Below, piece by piece: positions 54,421 to 64,000 of a DNA stretch of 64,000 nt (position 1 is its first letter; every line of letters begins with the position of its first letter). The stretch comes from Galeruca laticollis (taxonomy: Eukaryota > Arthropoda > Insecta > Coleoptera > Chrysomelidae): NCBI GenBank assembly GCA_963921935.1, contig OY998176.1:137962299-138026298 (forward strand). Direction: 5' to 3'. The notes under the pieces were generated by a model, which saw nothing but the letters and a program-made list of their open reading frames with translations, did no database searches and was not told the DNA's origin. Made by a program: the position numbers and the translations under genes.

Positions 54421-56670
54421 TTGATTGAGTTTTGTGTTTGCACAGAGGTGAGTTTTATATCTCGGAATTTGCTCGACGAAGACTATGAAGAGGAACAACA
54501 AGCAAATACGGACACAGAACATAAAGGGTCGAGTAGAGATGAAGAAGAAAATCAAGATAGTTCAGAATGTCACGCAAAGTTTGTTTTCGGAAAAGAATGG
54601 AAAACTATATGGAGGTTAGATACCACTGCTCAGAATGTAAGGACACGTTCACATAATATTATTAGTCATTTACCCGGCGTTGAGGGCACAGCGAAGCTTG
54701 CAGAGTCCGCTTCGACATGTTGGAGTTTGTTCTTCACTGATGATATGCTAATATCTATAGGGATCGAGACCGAACTATAGAGGCAGCACTTCTGTCGAAA
54801 GTAGAGCGCTCTGGTAATAAATAAGAAAAACATTGTGATGGAAACAGTATAATAAACAACCTACAAAATGCATAAATGAATAGATCTTCTTATTTTCTTT
54901 GCCAGGGAAAATTGCTGGTATGTAAGATGGGTAAAGGGGATTATCTGATTTTTGATTATTGACAAAATGAGCCCTGCAAATTCTAGTATTTTTATCTAAT
55001 TCCCAATCCTCCCGATGTTTTCTGAAACGTGATTAAAAAAAGTGAATCGTTTTGTACAAATGTTTACTTTCTTCCCCTTAATAGTATTTAATTATTTGAA
55101 CTTATTATATAATATTAAAGTCGGCAATCACATAACTAATTTTCTATTTTATATAATCAATGAAATCGTACAGAAAACAACATTTTATTCTCTCGATAAT
55201 AATCTTCTATTTATGTAAAAAAATTTGATAACTTTCCTAATAGCTGCTAATTTAAATGTCATACTAATTATATACAAAATAATAGTTAATAAAATGTTTT
55301 AATTAGAACATTTTAATTACATATGGGTTTTCACTGCATTTATCCATTTTTGACGTTTTAAGGTTATCCACGCAGTGTTCAATGGACTTTCGTGGAAACT
55401 ATAAAATTTCAACTGCGTACTGCGTGGTATTTTTATACAGCATATTTGAACAGCCATTAATACAGAAAGATACTTTTGATGAATACATCACAAACACTCA
55501 ATATCAGTTTTGAAAAATGAACATTTAAAAACGCTGATTATACAAAACTACTAATAGTGTTTACATCACATTGTTTGTGTTTTTTCACGGCAGATGGCAT
55601 AAACGTCATCTTTCTCTGTCCCTATTGTCGATTACACTAATAAGTATATTTGTACCAAAAGAGGATCGTTTAGCAGAGAAAGAAATTGCATAAATACCAA
55701 TTTTGAGGAATGGAAAGCATTTATAGGGCTTTTGTACATGGCAGCATTTCATAGAAATAGCAGAATAAATACTGACGATCTATGGATCACTGAGGGTTCT
55801 GGTATATAACTTTTTCGAATGACTATGTCACGCAAAAAATCCCACTTTCTTTTACAAAATATACGTTTTAACGACAAACTCACCAGAAATGAGAGAGAAT
55901 CCATTGATAAACTTGCCCCTATCAGGCAAATATTTCAGTTTTTTATTGTCAATTGTCAGAAAAACTATTGCGTTGGCGAATATGTTACGATTGATGAAAT
56001 GTTACCGGCATTCCGAGGCAAATGTCCATTTCGTTAATATATATCATCCAAGCCCTCTAAGTATGGCATGAAGATCTTAACAGTGGTGAATGTAAGAACT
56101 TATTACACTAACAATTTGAAAATATACGTGTGGCGGCAGCCTGATGGCCCTTACCAAGTTGATAATAGTGCTAGCCCCACGGTGAAAAGACTATTCGCAC
56201 CAATCTTTGGTTCTGAGCGAAATGCCACCGGAGATAACTGGTTTACCAGTTTTGAACTAGTAACTGAACTCCAAGAAAATCAGACTTAGTTATGTCGGAA
56301 CCATAAGGAAAAATAAACGACAGCTTCCACCGAGCTTTGTGGCAGTACGTGGTTGAAATGAGTTTACATCAAAGTTCGCTTTTCAAGGAACTTCAATCTT
56401 GGTTTTGTACATTTCAAAAAATAATAAAAATGTTATTCTACTTTCCAGTATGTATTACGACTTGGATATAGATCCTGCAACGGGTATAAATAGATATCAT
56501 AACATTCTACAATTAAACGAAATCGGGAGTTGATGTTGTCGACACATTGTGTGCTACCTACGATGTCTCTAGGAATACCAACCGTTGGCCCGTGACAGTA
56601 CTTTATACATTGTTAAACTTAGCAGGTATTAATGAATTATATCATTGATTCCGATAGAAACCGATGAATT
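54421..56670 (+). pseudogene. piggyBac-like transposase, broken and interrupted
   Basis: An N-terminal acidic region is followed by VRTRSHNIISHLPGVEG and CWSLFFTDDMLISI, the family's start of the catalytic fold. After an 863-bp insertion (54760-55622) the frame resumes at VDYTNKYI, then KAFIGLLYMAAFHRNSRI. A stop near 55807 precedes LFRMTMSRKKSHFLLQNIRF, and YVTIDEMLPAFRGKCPF (first Asp region) ends at 56034-56036. A shifted frame has KRLFAPIFGSERNATGDNWF (second Asp region, near 56220-56240), then YVGTIRKNKRQLPPSF, and decays by about 56670. The family inserts at TTAA by cut and paste. Confidence 0.87.
54760..55622. mobile_element. 863-bp insertion in the piggyBac-like gene
   Basis: It separates DDMLISI from VDYTNKYI, which are contiguous in the family. 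The ends are inverted: GGGATCGAGA at the left and TCTCTGTCCC at the right (8 of 10 match). A further subterminal inverted similarity is seen (ACATTGTGATGGAAACAGT near 54829 against the reverse complement of the sequence near 55555). Possible target copies are TATA / TATT. No protein is recognised inside; probably a non-autonomous DNA transposon. Confidence 0.6.
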
Positions 56671-56852
56671 GCTGTTCTACGATATAAGATGACGACCCCG
56701 TACTCAGCACAAATATTATATATATAAAATTACTTGTTGTAAATGAAGTTAGTCAGTTACTAGATTTCATGTTGTTTGTCGTAGTTCATAGAACTATCAT
56801 TTCGTAGAATTAACGTTTTTAAAAAGAGTATTTCGAGTTAGTAATGTGAAAG

Positions 56853-56870
56853 TGGCGCAATCAGTAGGAT
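56853..56870 (+). other. Element D primer binding site
   Basis: TGGCGCAATCAGTAGGAT resembles the tRNA-Ser-type primer site of the 17.6/297/ZAM group of errantiviruses; this is from family knowledge and was not checked against a tRNA. It places the 5' LTR end just before 56853. Confidence 0.65.
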
Positions 56871-57160
56871 ATTCAGAATTAATACGTATCGAGCGCGTTA
56901 ATTTTCGTTTTAACGATTGACTGAGTATCGGAATCTACGGACTTAGTTGTTTTGTGCAAGTGGAAGTTTAGAGTGGCTCCTAGAACGTCAAGAAACCCAG
57001 TGTATCACAGACCGAAACGATCCCGAGCACGAAGAAGTCCATCAACGGGAATTGGAACGACAATAGTCCAATTTTGCAGAGATATTCATCTGAGGAAGAC
57101 AAAAATTGCCGAACCGGAGTATATCTCTATAGGAATGCTTGAAATATTTCTTCTATTATA

Positions 57161-57168
57161 ACTGTAAG
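57161..57168 (+). promoter_or_regulatory. Candidate env splice donor
   Basis: ACTGTAAGTA in the leader, just before gag, is a good donor match. Paired with the acceptor at 62397 it would remove gag-pol to make an env mRNA, as in other errantiviruses. Confidence 0.5.
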
Positions 57169-57181
57169 TACAATAAATTTT

Positions 57182-58438
57182 ATGTCTGAAGTTGACCAAT
57201 TATCAAACATTCTTCAAAGTTTAAAATTAGATCCTTCAACTGACTCACTAATTTTAAATCAAATTTCAATTAATAATAATTTAATCATGTCCGAATTTAG
57301 ACCAGAATATCTAAAATGTGTGCAAGATTTCGATGGCAATCCAAATGATTTGAACAGATATCTAAGTGTCTGTAAATCATTAATTGATTCATTTTACAGA
57401 ATAGACAGACCAAATTGTTTTCAAATGTGTATTTATTGAATTATCTAAAATCTAAGTTAACTGATAATGCTGAATTAGTCGTAAATATACAAAATGTATC
57501 TACTTGGAATAAGTTAAGAGATGTTTTAACGAGAAATTTCGCAGATCATAGAGACGAAACTTTTCTAAATAGGGATTTTAGTGATGAGACAACAATCAAA
57601 TGAAAAACCACAGCAATTCTATGATAGAGTTTTAAACATTCTTAATCTTTTGTGTAGTTATGTAGACGTTCATGAAATCGAAAACGACTTAAAAATTTTA
57701 AAAAGAAACTTATATAATAATGTAGCTTCAACAACATTTTTATCAGGACTTAAAGAACCGTTAGGTACAATTATTAGATGCATGAAACCAAATAATTTAG
57801 CCGAAGCATTACAATATATTTTAAAAGAAGACAATGTACATTATTTCCAAAACTTTACCCATAAAACAAATATGAAGCAACCACAATCCTCTGGTAAGCC
57901 TTTTGTACAACGACAGAATTTTAACAGTAATCCAATTCAATTTAATACTCATACACCTAATAATTTCTTCAGAGCACAGAGATCATTTCCATCTCAACAT
58001 ATACCTGTTCGCCCTATAACTCCAAGACAATCCCTACGGTTTCCTACGAATTCTCAAGTCTTCAAACCTCAACAGAACCATCATGCATTCAAAGCAAATC
58101 AAAATTTAAATTTACCAAAACCAACACCCATGAGTATTTCCACAAGAAATACAGTGAACAGTCACCCAATGAGTTCACCTATTAGAAACTCATACCCAGG
58201 TCCTTCAAATCAAAATCATTTCCGAAATTCTCGACCATTAAATAATTTTTTAGCCAAGGAATTATTTAATGCTGATATTCAAGACGAGGAAACTGAACAA
58301 TATTATTATCCTGATCATTCATATTCTGAAAACAAGCAATATCAATTTGAAGAATATAACAATAATAATTATTATGATTCCTCAAATCAAGATTCTACAA
58401 ATTTCCACGAAACGTCTCAGAATTTAGAGAAAACATAA
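57182..58438 (+). pseudogene. gag: Element D gag, two frameshifts
   Basis: The frame starts at ATG 57182. The first segment ends at 57437-57439, the second continues in another register (about 57415-57603), and the third runs 57581-58438. Together they resemble an errantivirus Gag: helical capsid-like N-terminal two thirds (YLKCVQDFDGNPNDLNRYLS, ATTFLSGLKEPLGTIIRCMK) and a long N/P/S/Q-rich C-terminal part without a zinc knuckle, as is usual in this group. Frameshifts lie near 57420-57440 and 57580-57600. Confidence 0.86.
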
Positions 58439-61400
58439 CCCCCGAATCAATTCCATTAAATTTGAGTAATAATAGTGAATTGCCTTATATAATATTCCCC
58501 GAGTATAATATCAAACTTTTAATATATTCTGGATCATCAAAATCCTTCATAGATCCCGAAATTGCATTTGAATATTTTTCAGATAACCTAACTCATGACC
58601 CATTTACTGTGAAATCAGTTTTTCAAGAATCTTCCCATAAATATAGCACTCTAATCACTTCTTCAAAAATTTTCAATTTATCTGATAATTTAAATCTCAA
58701 ATTCTATGTTTTCAAATTCCATAGTGTATTCCAAGGACTTATTGCCCTAGATAACTTGTAATTATTGAAAGCCAACATAAGCTTTTCAAGTGGATGGTTA
58801 ATAACTCCACATAGTAAAATTAAATTAAATTTTCCTAAAACTCAGAAAGACATAAACTCTATTACTATCGAACCTAGAACTGAAAAGGTTATCAAAATAA
58901 AAACAAGTATAAAGAATGGTGAAACCATCATTTCACACCAAAAATTTCACGGTTGTGAAATACTAGAATCGCTGTCAATTGCAAGAAATGGAGAAGCAAT
59001 TATTACAATTTTAAATATCACAACAAATCCAGTTAAATTAAGATTTTCAGAACCACTTCCTGTAGAAAATTTTGATAACAATGCTTTCAAAAATTTCGAA
59101 TCAAATAACCTAGAAGATACTTCCACACAAACTTTAGATTTAAATAATATTAGAACAGATCACTTGAACGACGAGGAACATTCCAAAATACTTAAACTTT
59201 GTTCCGAATATTCTGACATATTTTTTAACGAAAACACACCACTCACTTTTACGAACAAAATTAAACATGAAATACGAACCACCGACGAGATTCCTGTTCA
59301 CGCTAAAACCTATCGATATCCTTTTCTGTACAAAAAAGAAGTAGATAAACAAATTCAGAAATTTCTTGAACATAAAATTATCCGACCAAGCTCAAGTGCT
59401 TGGAATGCGCCAATTTGGGTCATACCCAAGAAACAAGACGCTTCTGGGAAAGCCAAATTTCGTGTAGTCATAGACTATAGACGTCTTAACGAAAAAACTA
59501 TTGATGACAAGTACCCACTTCCTAATATAACGGACTTATTAGACAAGTTAGGTAGATGCCAATACTTTACAACTTTGGATCTAGCATCAGGTTTTCATCA
59601 GCTAGAGATGGCTGAAAAAGATATAGAGAAAACAGTTTTCAGCACCGAATCCCGATACTGGGAGTTCCTCCGGATGCCATTCGGTTTGAAAAATGCCCCA
59701 GCTACCTTCCAACGGGCAATGGACAATATACTACGAGGCATACAAAATGAAAAATGCCTTGTATACCTTGACGATATAATCGTTTTTTCCACTTCATTAC
59801 AGGATCATATAGAGAGACTAAAATGTGTATTTGATTGACTTAGAGAATCTAATTTCAAGATTCAATTAGATAAATCGGAATTCCTGAGAAAAGAAGTAGC
59901 TTATCTCGGACATGTAGTCACACCTTCTGGAGTGAAATGCAACCCAGAAAAAATTAAAGCCATCAAATATTACCCTATACCCAAAACTACTAAACAAATC
60001 AAAGGATTTTTGGGACTGATGGGATATTATAAACGCTTTATAAAAAACTTCGCCCACTTGACGAAACCACTGACAAAATGCCTAAAAAAAGGCGCGACAA
60101 TCGAACACAATGACGAATTCTTATCATGCTTCGAAACATGCAAAAACATTCTGACCAATGACCCAATTCTCCAGTATCCCGACTTCAAGAAACCTTTCAA
60201 TTTGACCACAGACGCCAGTAATGTAGCACTCGGTGCAGTGCTTTCCCAAGGTTCTATCGGAAAAGATCTTCCAATAGCTCACGCATCTCGAACCCTTAAC
60301 GATTCTGAACGCAATTATGATACCACAGAAAAAGAACTTTTGGCCATTGTATGGGCCACCAAATATTTCCGACTTTATCTATATGGCATAAAATTTATCA
60401 TTGTTTGTGACCACAAACCACTTCAATGGCTTTTTTCTCTAAAAGATCCAAATTCTAGACTCATTAGATGGCGAATTAAATTAGATGAATTTGAATATAA
60501 AATTGTATATAAACGTGGAAACCTTAATACTAATGCGGATGCATTATGTAGAATAGAAATAAATACTAAAGAAACGAACGAAATTCTTATTGACGAAAAT
60601 TTTTGGAGAAATGTTGACGATGTTTTGAGCCGCGATATAAATTTTAGCAATGAACCAATTACGTCTCAATCACAACGAAGTATTAATACACCTTCGCCTT
60701 CTACAGTTGAAAGTCAACTAAAAATTCCAACAACAGAAGTAACTCAAGACGATAACCCTGACCTAGATACTATATCCTTGATAGTAAATCCCGACGCTGA
60801 ACTAGACAATGAAAATTTATCGACAACAAACTCAAGTGACAACAATCCTGACTCTGCATTACAGCAGATAACACCTGACCGTCAAAATGAACCCAACGAC
60901 GATAGAGTCAACGTAGACGAAAACGAGTCTCTTACGATTCATTCTAATGCTGAAGAAAATCCGGTAATAGGTATCCCTATCGCAAAATGCGCAGTTAACG
61001 TCGGACAAAATCAAATTATAATCAGTTCCGTTTTACATTTTCCAGCGAAAGTTAAAGTTAGAATATTATTTGAGAAAAAAAAACAAATAACTGTGCAAAT
61101 ATCAAAAAATAACCTAGAACAAGACATTATCAATTTCATTAGAGAATTTATTTCACGAAATATTCAATATCACGTTTATTTCGAAAGCCCCGAATTGTAC
61201 GAACCATTTTCGACAATATTACAAAAATATTTCAGATCAAATTCAATCCAATTAAAACGTTGTACCACAAAATTAATAGATGTTACAGTTCAAGAAGAGA
61301 TCAAAACTATCATACAAAGCTATCACGAAGGAAAATCAAATCACCGAGGAATAGATGAAACTCATTTAAGATTAAAAGAAAAATATTATTGGCCTAACCT

Positions 61401-62313
61401 AAAAGAATCCGTACAAACATTCATAAACGAATGTCAAATTTGCCATCAAAGTAAATATGGACGAAATCCAGTACATATGCAATTAAATATCACGCCAACC
61501 GCCTCGAATCCATTCGAAATTATTCATTTAGATTCTTTCACGATCGAACAAACAAAATTTTCAACTATTATTGATAGGTTTTCTAAATACGCTCAAGCAT
61601 ATCACGTAAATTCTGCCTCTGGTACAGAAGTGGTAGACAATCTTATCAAATTCTTCTCTCATCACGGCATACCGAAAGAAATCATGGTTGACAATGGCAC
61701 TGAATTCAAAAATTTCGCATTAACAGAACTACTGAGCCTTCATAAAATTCAAGTTCATTTTACCTCTCCCAATCATCCTCAATCCAACGGACAAATAGAA
61801 AGACTCCATTCAACTCTAATAGAACATATACGACTCCTAAATACTAAAGGTTTCTCAAAAACCCCAGTTAAAATGAAAATGTTATATGCTATACTTGCTT
61901 ACAATCATTCGATTCATTCCAGTACAAAAATGAAACCGATAGATATAGTCAACGGACATATTGATAATAATGATGTTTATGACATTGACATAAATAAAAT
62001 ACTCTTAAATGATTACATCAACAATCACAAAGAAAAAATAACATTATTGTACTCAAAAATTAATTCCGACTTAATTAATCGAAAAGAAAAAATTACTTCT
62101 TAACTAAATACAAACCGAGACAAACCGGAAATATTTAAACCTAATCAAAAAGTATATGTAAGAAAACACATACGACAAAAACACGCTAATAAGTACACTT
62201 GACCAATCAAATTAAAAACCGTCAACCTTGCAAATAAAACAGCTTCACCTGAAAATAGAGATGAGGTACATATGGACAACTTGAAAAGTCCCCGGAAAAA
62301 ACGTGAAAAATAG
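58439..62313 (+). pseudogene. pol: Element D pol, one frame with four in-frame stops
   Basis: A single reading frame spans protease to integrase. Protease: the active site reads LLIYSGSSKSFID with Tyr at 58525-58527 where the family has catalytic Asp. RT: FTTLDLASGFHQL, FLRMPFGLKNAPATFQ and YLDD at 59764-59775. RNase H: TTDASNVALGAVLSQG and YDTTEKELLAI. A long acidic linker of about 200 residues follows. Integrase: HEGKSNHRGIDE with CQICHQSK, core HLDSF, VDNGTEF and SNGQIERLHSTL, so the DDE triad is complete. Stops interrupt at 58759-58761, 59836-59838, 62101-62103 and 62200-62202. The natural end is about 62311-62313. Confidence 0.93.
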
Positions 62314-62381
62314 AAAATTATGTACGATACTTTTACCCAACTTTCACACGTAATATTAAGACAATCATTTAGAATGTAGAA

Positions 62382-62397
62382 TTTTGCTTTATTTCAG
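62382..62397 (+). promoter_or_regulatory. Candidate env splice acceptor
   Basis: TTTTGCTTTATTTCAG is a strong pyrimidine-tract acceptor ending 13 bases before the first env ATG (62411). Confidence 0.6.
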
Positions 62398-62410
62398 ATT
62401 TTCTGGATTT

Positions 62411-64000
62411 ATGGAACTCCAAGATAAAATAACAATTAGAAATCTAGTTAACAATCCCGGGTTGCTACCCTTTAAGTTAGGAACCGTAAAAATTGAAATG
62501 TAGTTATGGACTTATACACTATTATGATTTGAACCCAATTATTTTAGGAATGCATAAATTACAAATTCAAGCCACAAAAATTAGGGCATTTGCTGTTCAA
62601 AACATACAATACGCTAATGATCTCTCAAATTATTGTAAATTGCTTGACTTCACAGAAACCAAGTTTAACGATAATCTAGCAGAAATATTACCCCATCCTC
62701 CAAGAACTAGAAGAGGCCTTATAAACGGCATAAGATCAATCTTTAAATCTATCACTGGAAATTTAGATTCTAACGATGGAGAAAGATTTGAAACTCTCAT
62801 CAAAGAATCACAAAATAACAAAAATAATTTAGCTAGTAGTATAAGAAATCAAAATTCATTATCAGTCTCGCTCATTGATAAATTTAATACAACCACCGAA
62901 CAAATAACCAATAACGAAAAAATTTTGGAAACAAAAATTAAATTTATCCATAATTTAATCAACAGACAAGCAAATTACGAATATTATGCACATATTAAGA
63001 TGGCCATTAGCTTAATCATAGATCTGTATGAATTGATTAATTCGGTTCTAACCGATATTGAAAATTCAATTACATTTACTTAACTTCAAGTGATGCATCC
63101 AAGCATAATTAAAACTTCTGATTCATTTAAACAATTGAAGAATTTGGAGAAAATATTTACAAAAAACGAATTGCCCTTAGAAATTGAATTCGATAAAATT
63201 TTACTCTATGAAAAATTAATTAAAATTGATTGCTACTCATATAATAATAAAATTACATATATTTTAAAAATTCCTATAACATATCCCAAAGTTTTTGATT
63301 ACTACCATTTATTTTCGGCTCCAATACTAGAAGGGAGTCAGTTTAAGGTGATAATACCTCAGAATAAATTTTTAATTACGAATGGTGTCAACTTCGCTTA
63401 TTCATGCAAACCTTGCAAAGAGATTCTCCCTCAGCAGTATGTCTGCCTGAGAATAGACCTGCAGGAAATTCAAGAAGAAAGGCATTGTGAAATGAACTTA
63501 CTTGAAATGAAACGCACTTTCACCTGCGAGAAAACCAAATTTCAATTGTCGAAGCCATTTCTGAAACAACTATACAATTTCCACTGGTTGTACATCGTTC
63601 CATTCCAGGATACAGCAAATTTCAAATGTCCAAATCAGGAGGAAACCAAGTATCTTACAGCGGGTACTTATCTCTTAGAAATTCCTTTGAGATGCCAAGT
63701 AGTAGCTCATCACACAGTCATAAATAACCAACAACTCTATAGTAGCTTCAGCCAGCCGATACTAGTATTAAATCTAGACAACAGTACCTTTCGCCCAACC
63801 ACATCAAACCTCGACTTTCATTTGGAGGAAGCAGAACTAGACAATCTTCAACCACTAAAAAGTAAATTTGTGGAAAATCAACCTCAATTAACATTCGGAC
63901 AAGTCTCAAAAACCCCCAACTTATGGACCTTATTAATTTATTTATTGTTAATTTTTATTTTTGTATTCTGTATATATAAAAAATGGGCATCAAAGTACTG
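62411..64000 (+). pseudogene. env: Element D env (fusion-protein type), broken, runs off the edge
   Basis: A start at ATG 62411 leads into the conserved NNPGLLPFKL block. One frameshift near 62490-62500 moves to the main frame, which has a stop at 63081-63083 and is otherwise open to the window edge. A furin-like RTRR lies at 62703-62714, followed by the fusion-peptide region GLINGIRSIFKSITGNLD, as in errantivirus and baculovirus F-type envelopes. A membrane segment is near 63925-63980, followed by a short basic tail. The protein would mediate membrane fusion; the two breaks disable it here. Confidence 0.88.

Larger units (their letters stand above)
53141..56670 (+). mobile_element. piggyBac-like element, degraded (approximate limits)
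   Basis: The transposase remnant (54421-56670) sets the type. The left limit is tentative: a TTAA at about 53144-53147 is followed by a stem-loop, GGCGTCTACTAGACGCC, at about 53164-53180, which may be part of a piggyBac-like end. The right end is not seen; errantivirus sequence follows. Confidence 0.45.
56853..64000 (+). mobile_element. Element D: errantivirus-type endogenous element with env
   Basis: Primer site, gag, pol and env follow in order, with pol in the -1 frame relative to the last gag frame and env behind a splice acceptor. All three genes carry inactivating changes. The 5' LTR must lie within about 56670-56851, but its start cannot be fixed because the 3' LTR is beyond the window. 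Errantiviruses are insect endogenous retrovirus-like elements whose env derives from a baculovirus F-type fusion protein. Confidence 0.9.

Overview
The window is AT-rich, repeat-dominated animal DNA, almost certainly from an insect. It carries errantivirus-type LTR elements with env, a piggyBac-like transposase, CR1- and RTE-like LINEs, a Crypton-type tyrosine recombinase, a hAT remnant and a Tc1/mariner-like remnant. I recognise no intact host gene; a broken THAP-like reading frame near 53.5 kb is the nearest thing. Nearly every coding stretch is a transposon in some stage of decay. The exceptions are ORF2 of a CR1-like LINE (25.6-28.6 kb) and a 408-residue coiled-coil frame (10.5-11.7 kb).

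Layout. 1-8040: Ty3/gypsy LTR element A, entering from the left edge, with gag-PR-RT-RH-IN broken by stops and frameshifts and a complete 3' LTR. It landed in a LINE whose 3' part is at 8041-8767 and whose tail is an (AT)n run. LTR element B (8826-14595, tRNA-Lys primer site, gag-like frame, no visible pol) landed in that same (AT)n run. 14.9-19.7 kb: a satellite-bearing element on the minus strand, split by a minus-strand LINE (15003-19378). 19.75-23.73 kb: a degraded Crypton-type recombinase bracketed by short inverted repeats. 24.6-28.8 kb: a near-complete CR1-like LINE. 29.3-29.8 kb: an unexplained GC-rich island. 30.5-33.1 kb: a possible copia-type LTR and a hAT/ZBED-type remnant. 33.1-36.0 kb: a gypsy element with a SAP-domain gag, internally deleted and ending in terminal inverted repeats instead of direct LTRs. 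36.9-38.5 kb: a mariner-like remnant followed by ~170-bp satellite units. 40.0-41.7 kb: an RTE-like LINE remnant. 44.3-49.2 kb: a minus-strand errantivirus remnant, apparently split by a plus-strand LINE, which is itself split by a hairpin element. 49.4-50.6 kb: an RT scrap and a second satellite locus. 53.2-56.7 kb: a broken piggyBac-like element with its own insertion. 56.85-64.0 kb: a third, plus-strand errantivirus with gag, pol and env, inactivated by point mutations and cut by the right edge.

The history is one of nested insertion: microsatellites, LINE tails and older LTR elements served as targets for later arrivals. The least familiar object is a short element with a 5' long hairpin and a ~50-nt tail. 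It is present twice (4608-4745 and 45986-46210), in opposite orientations, each copy flanked by its own 12-13 bp target duplication.
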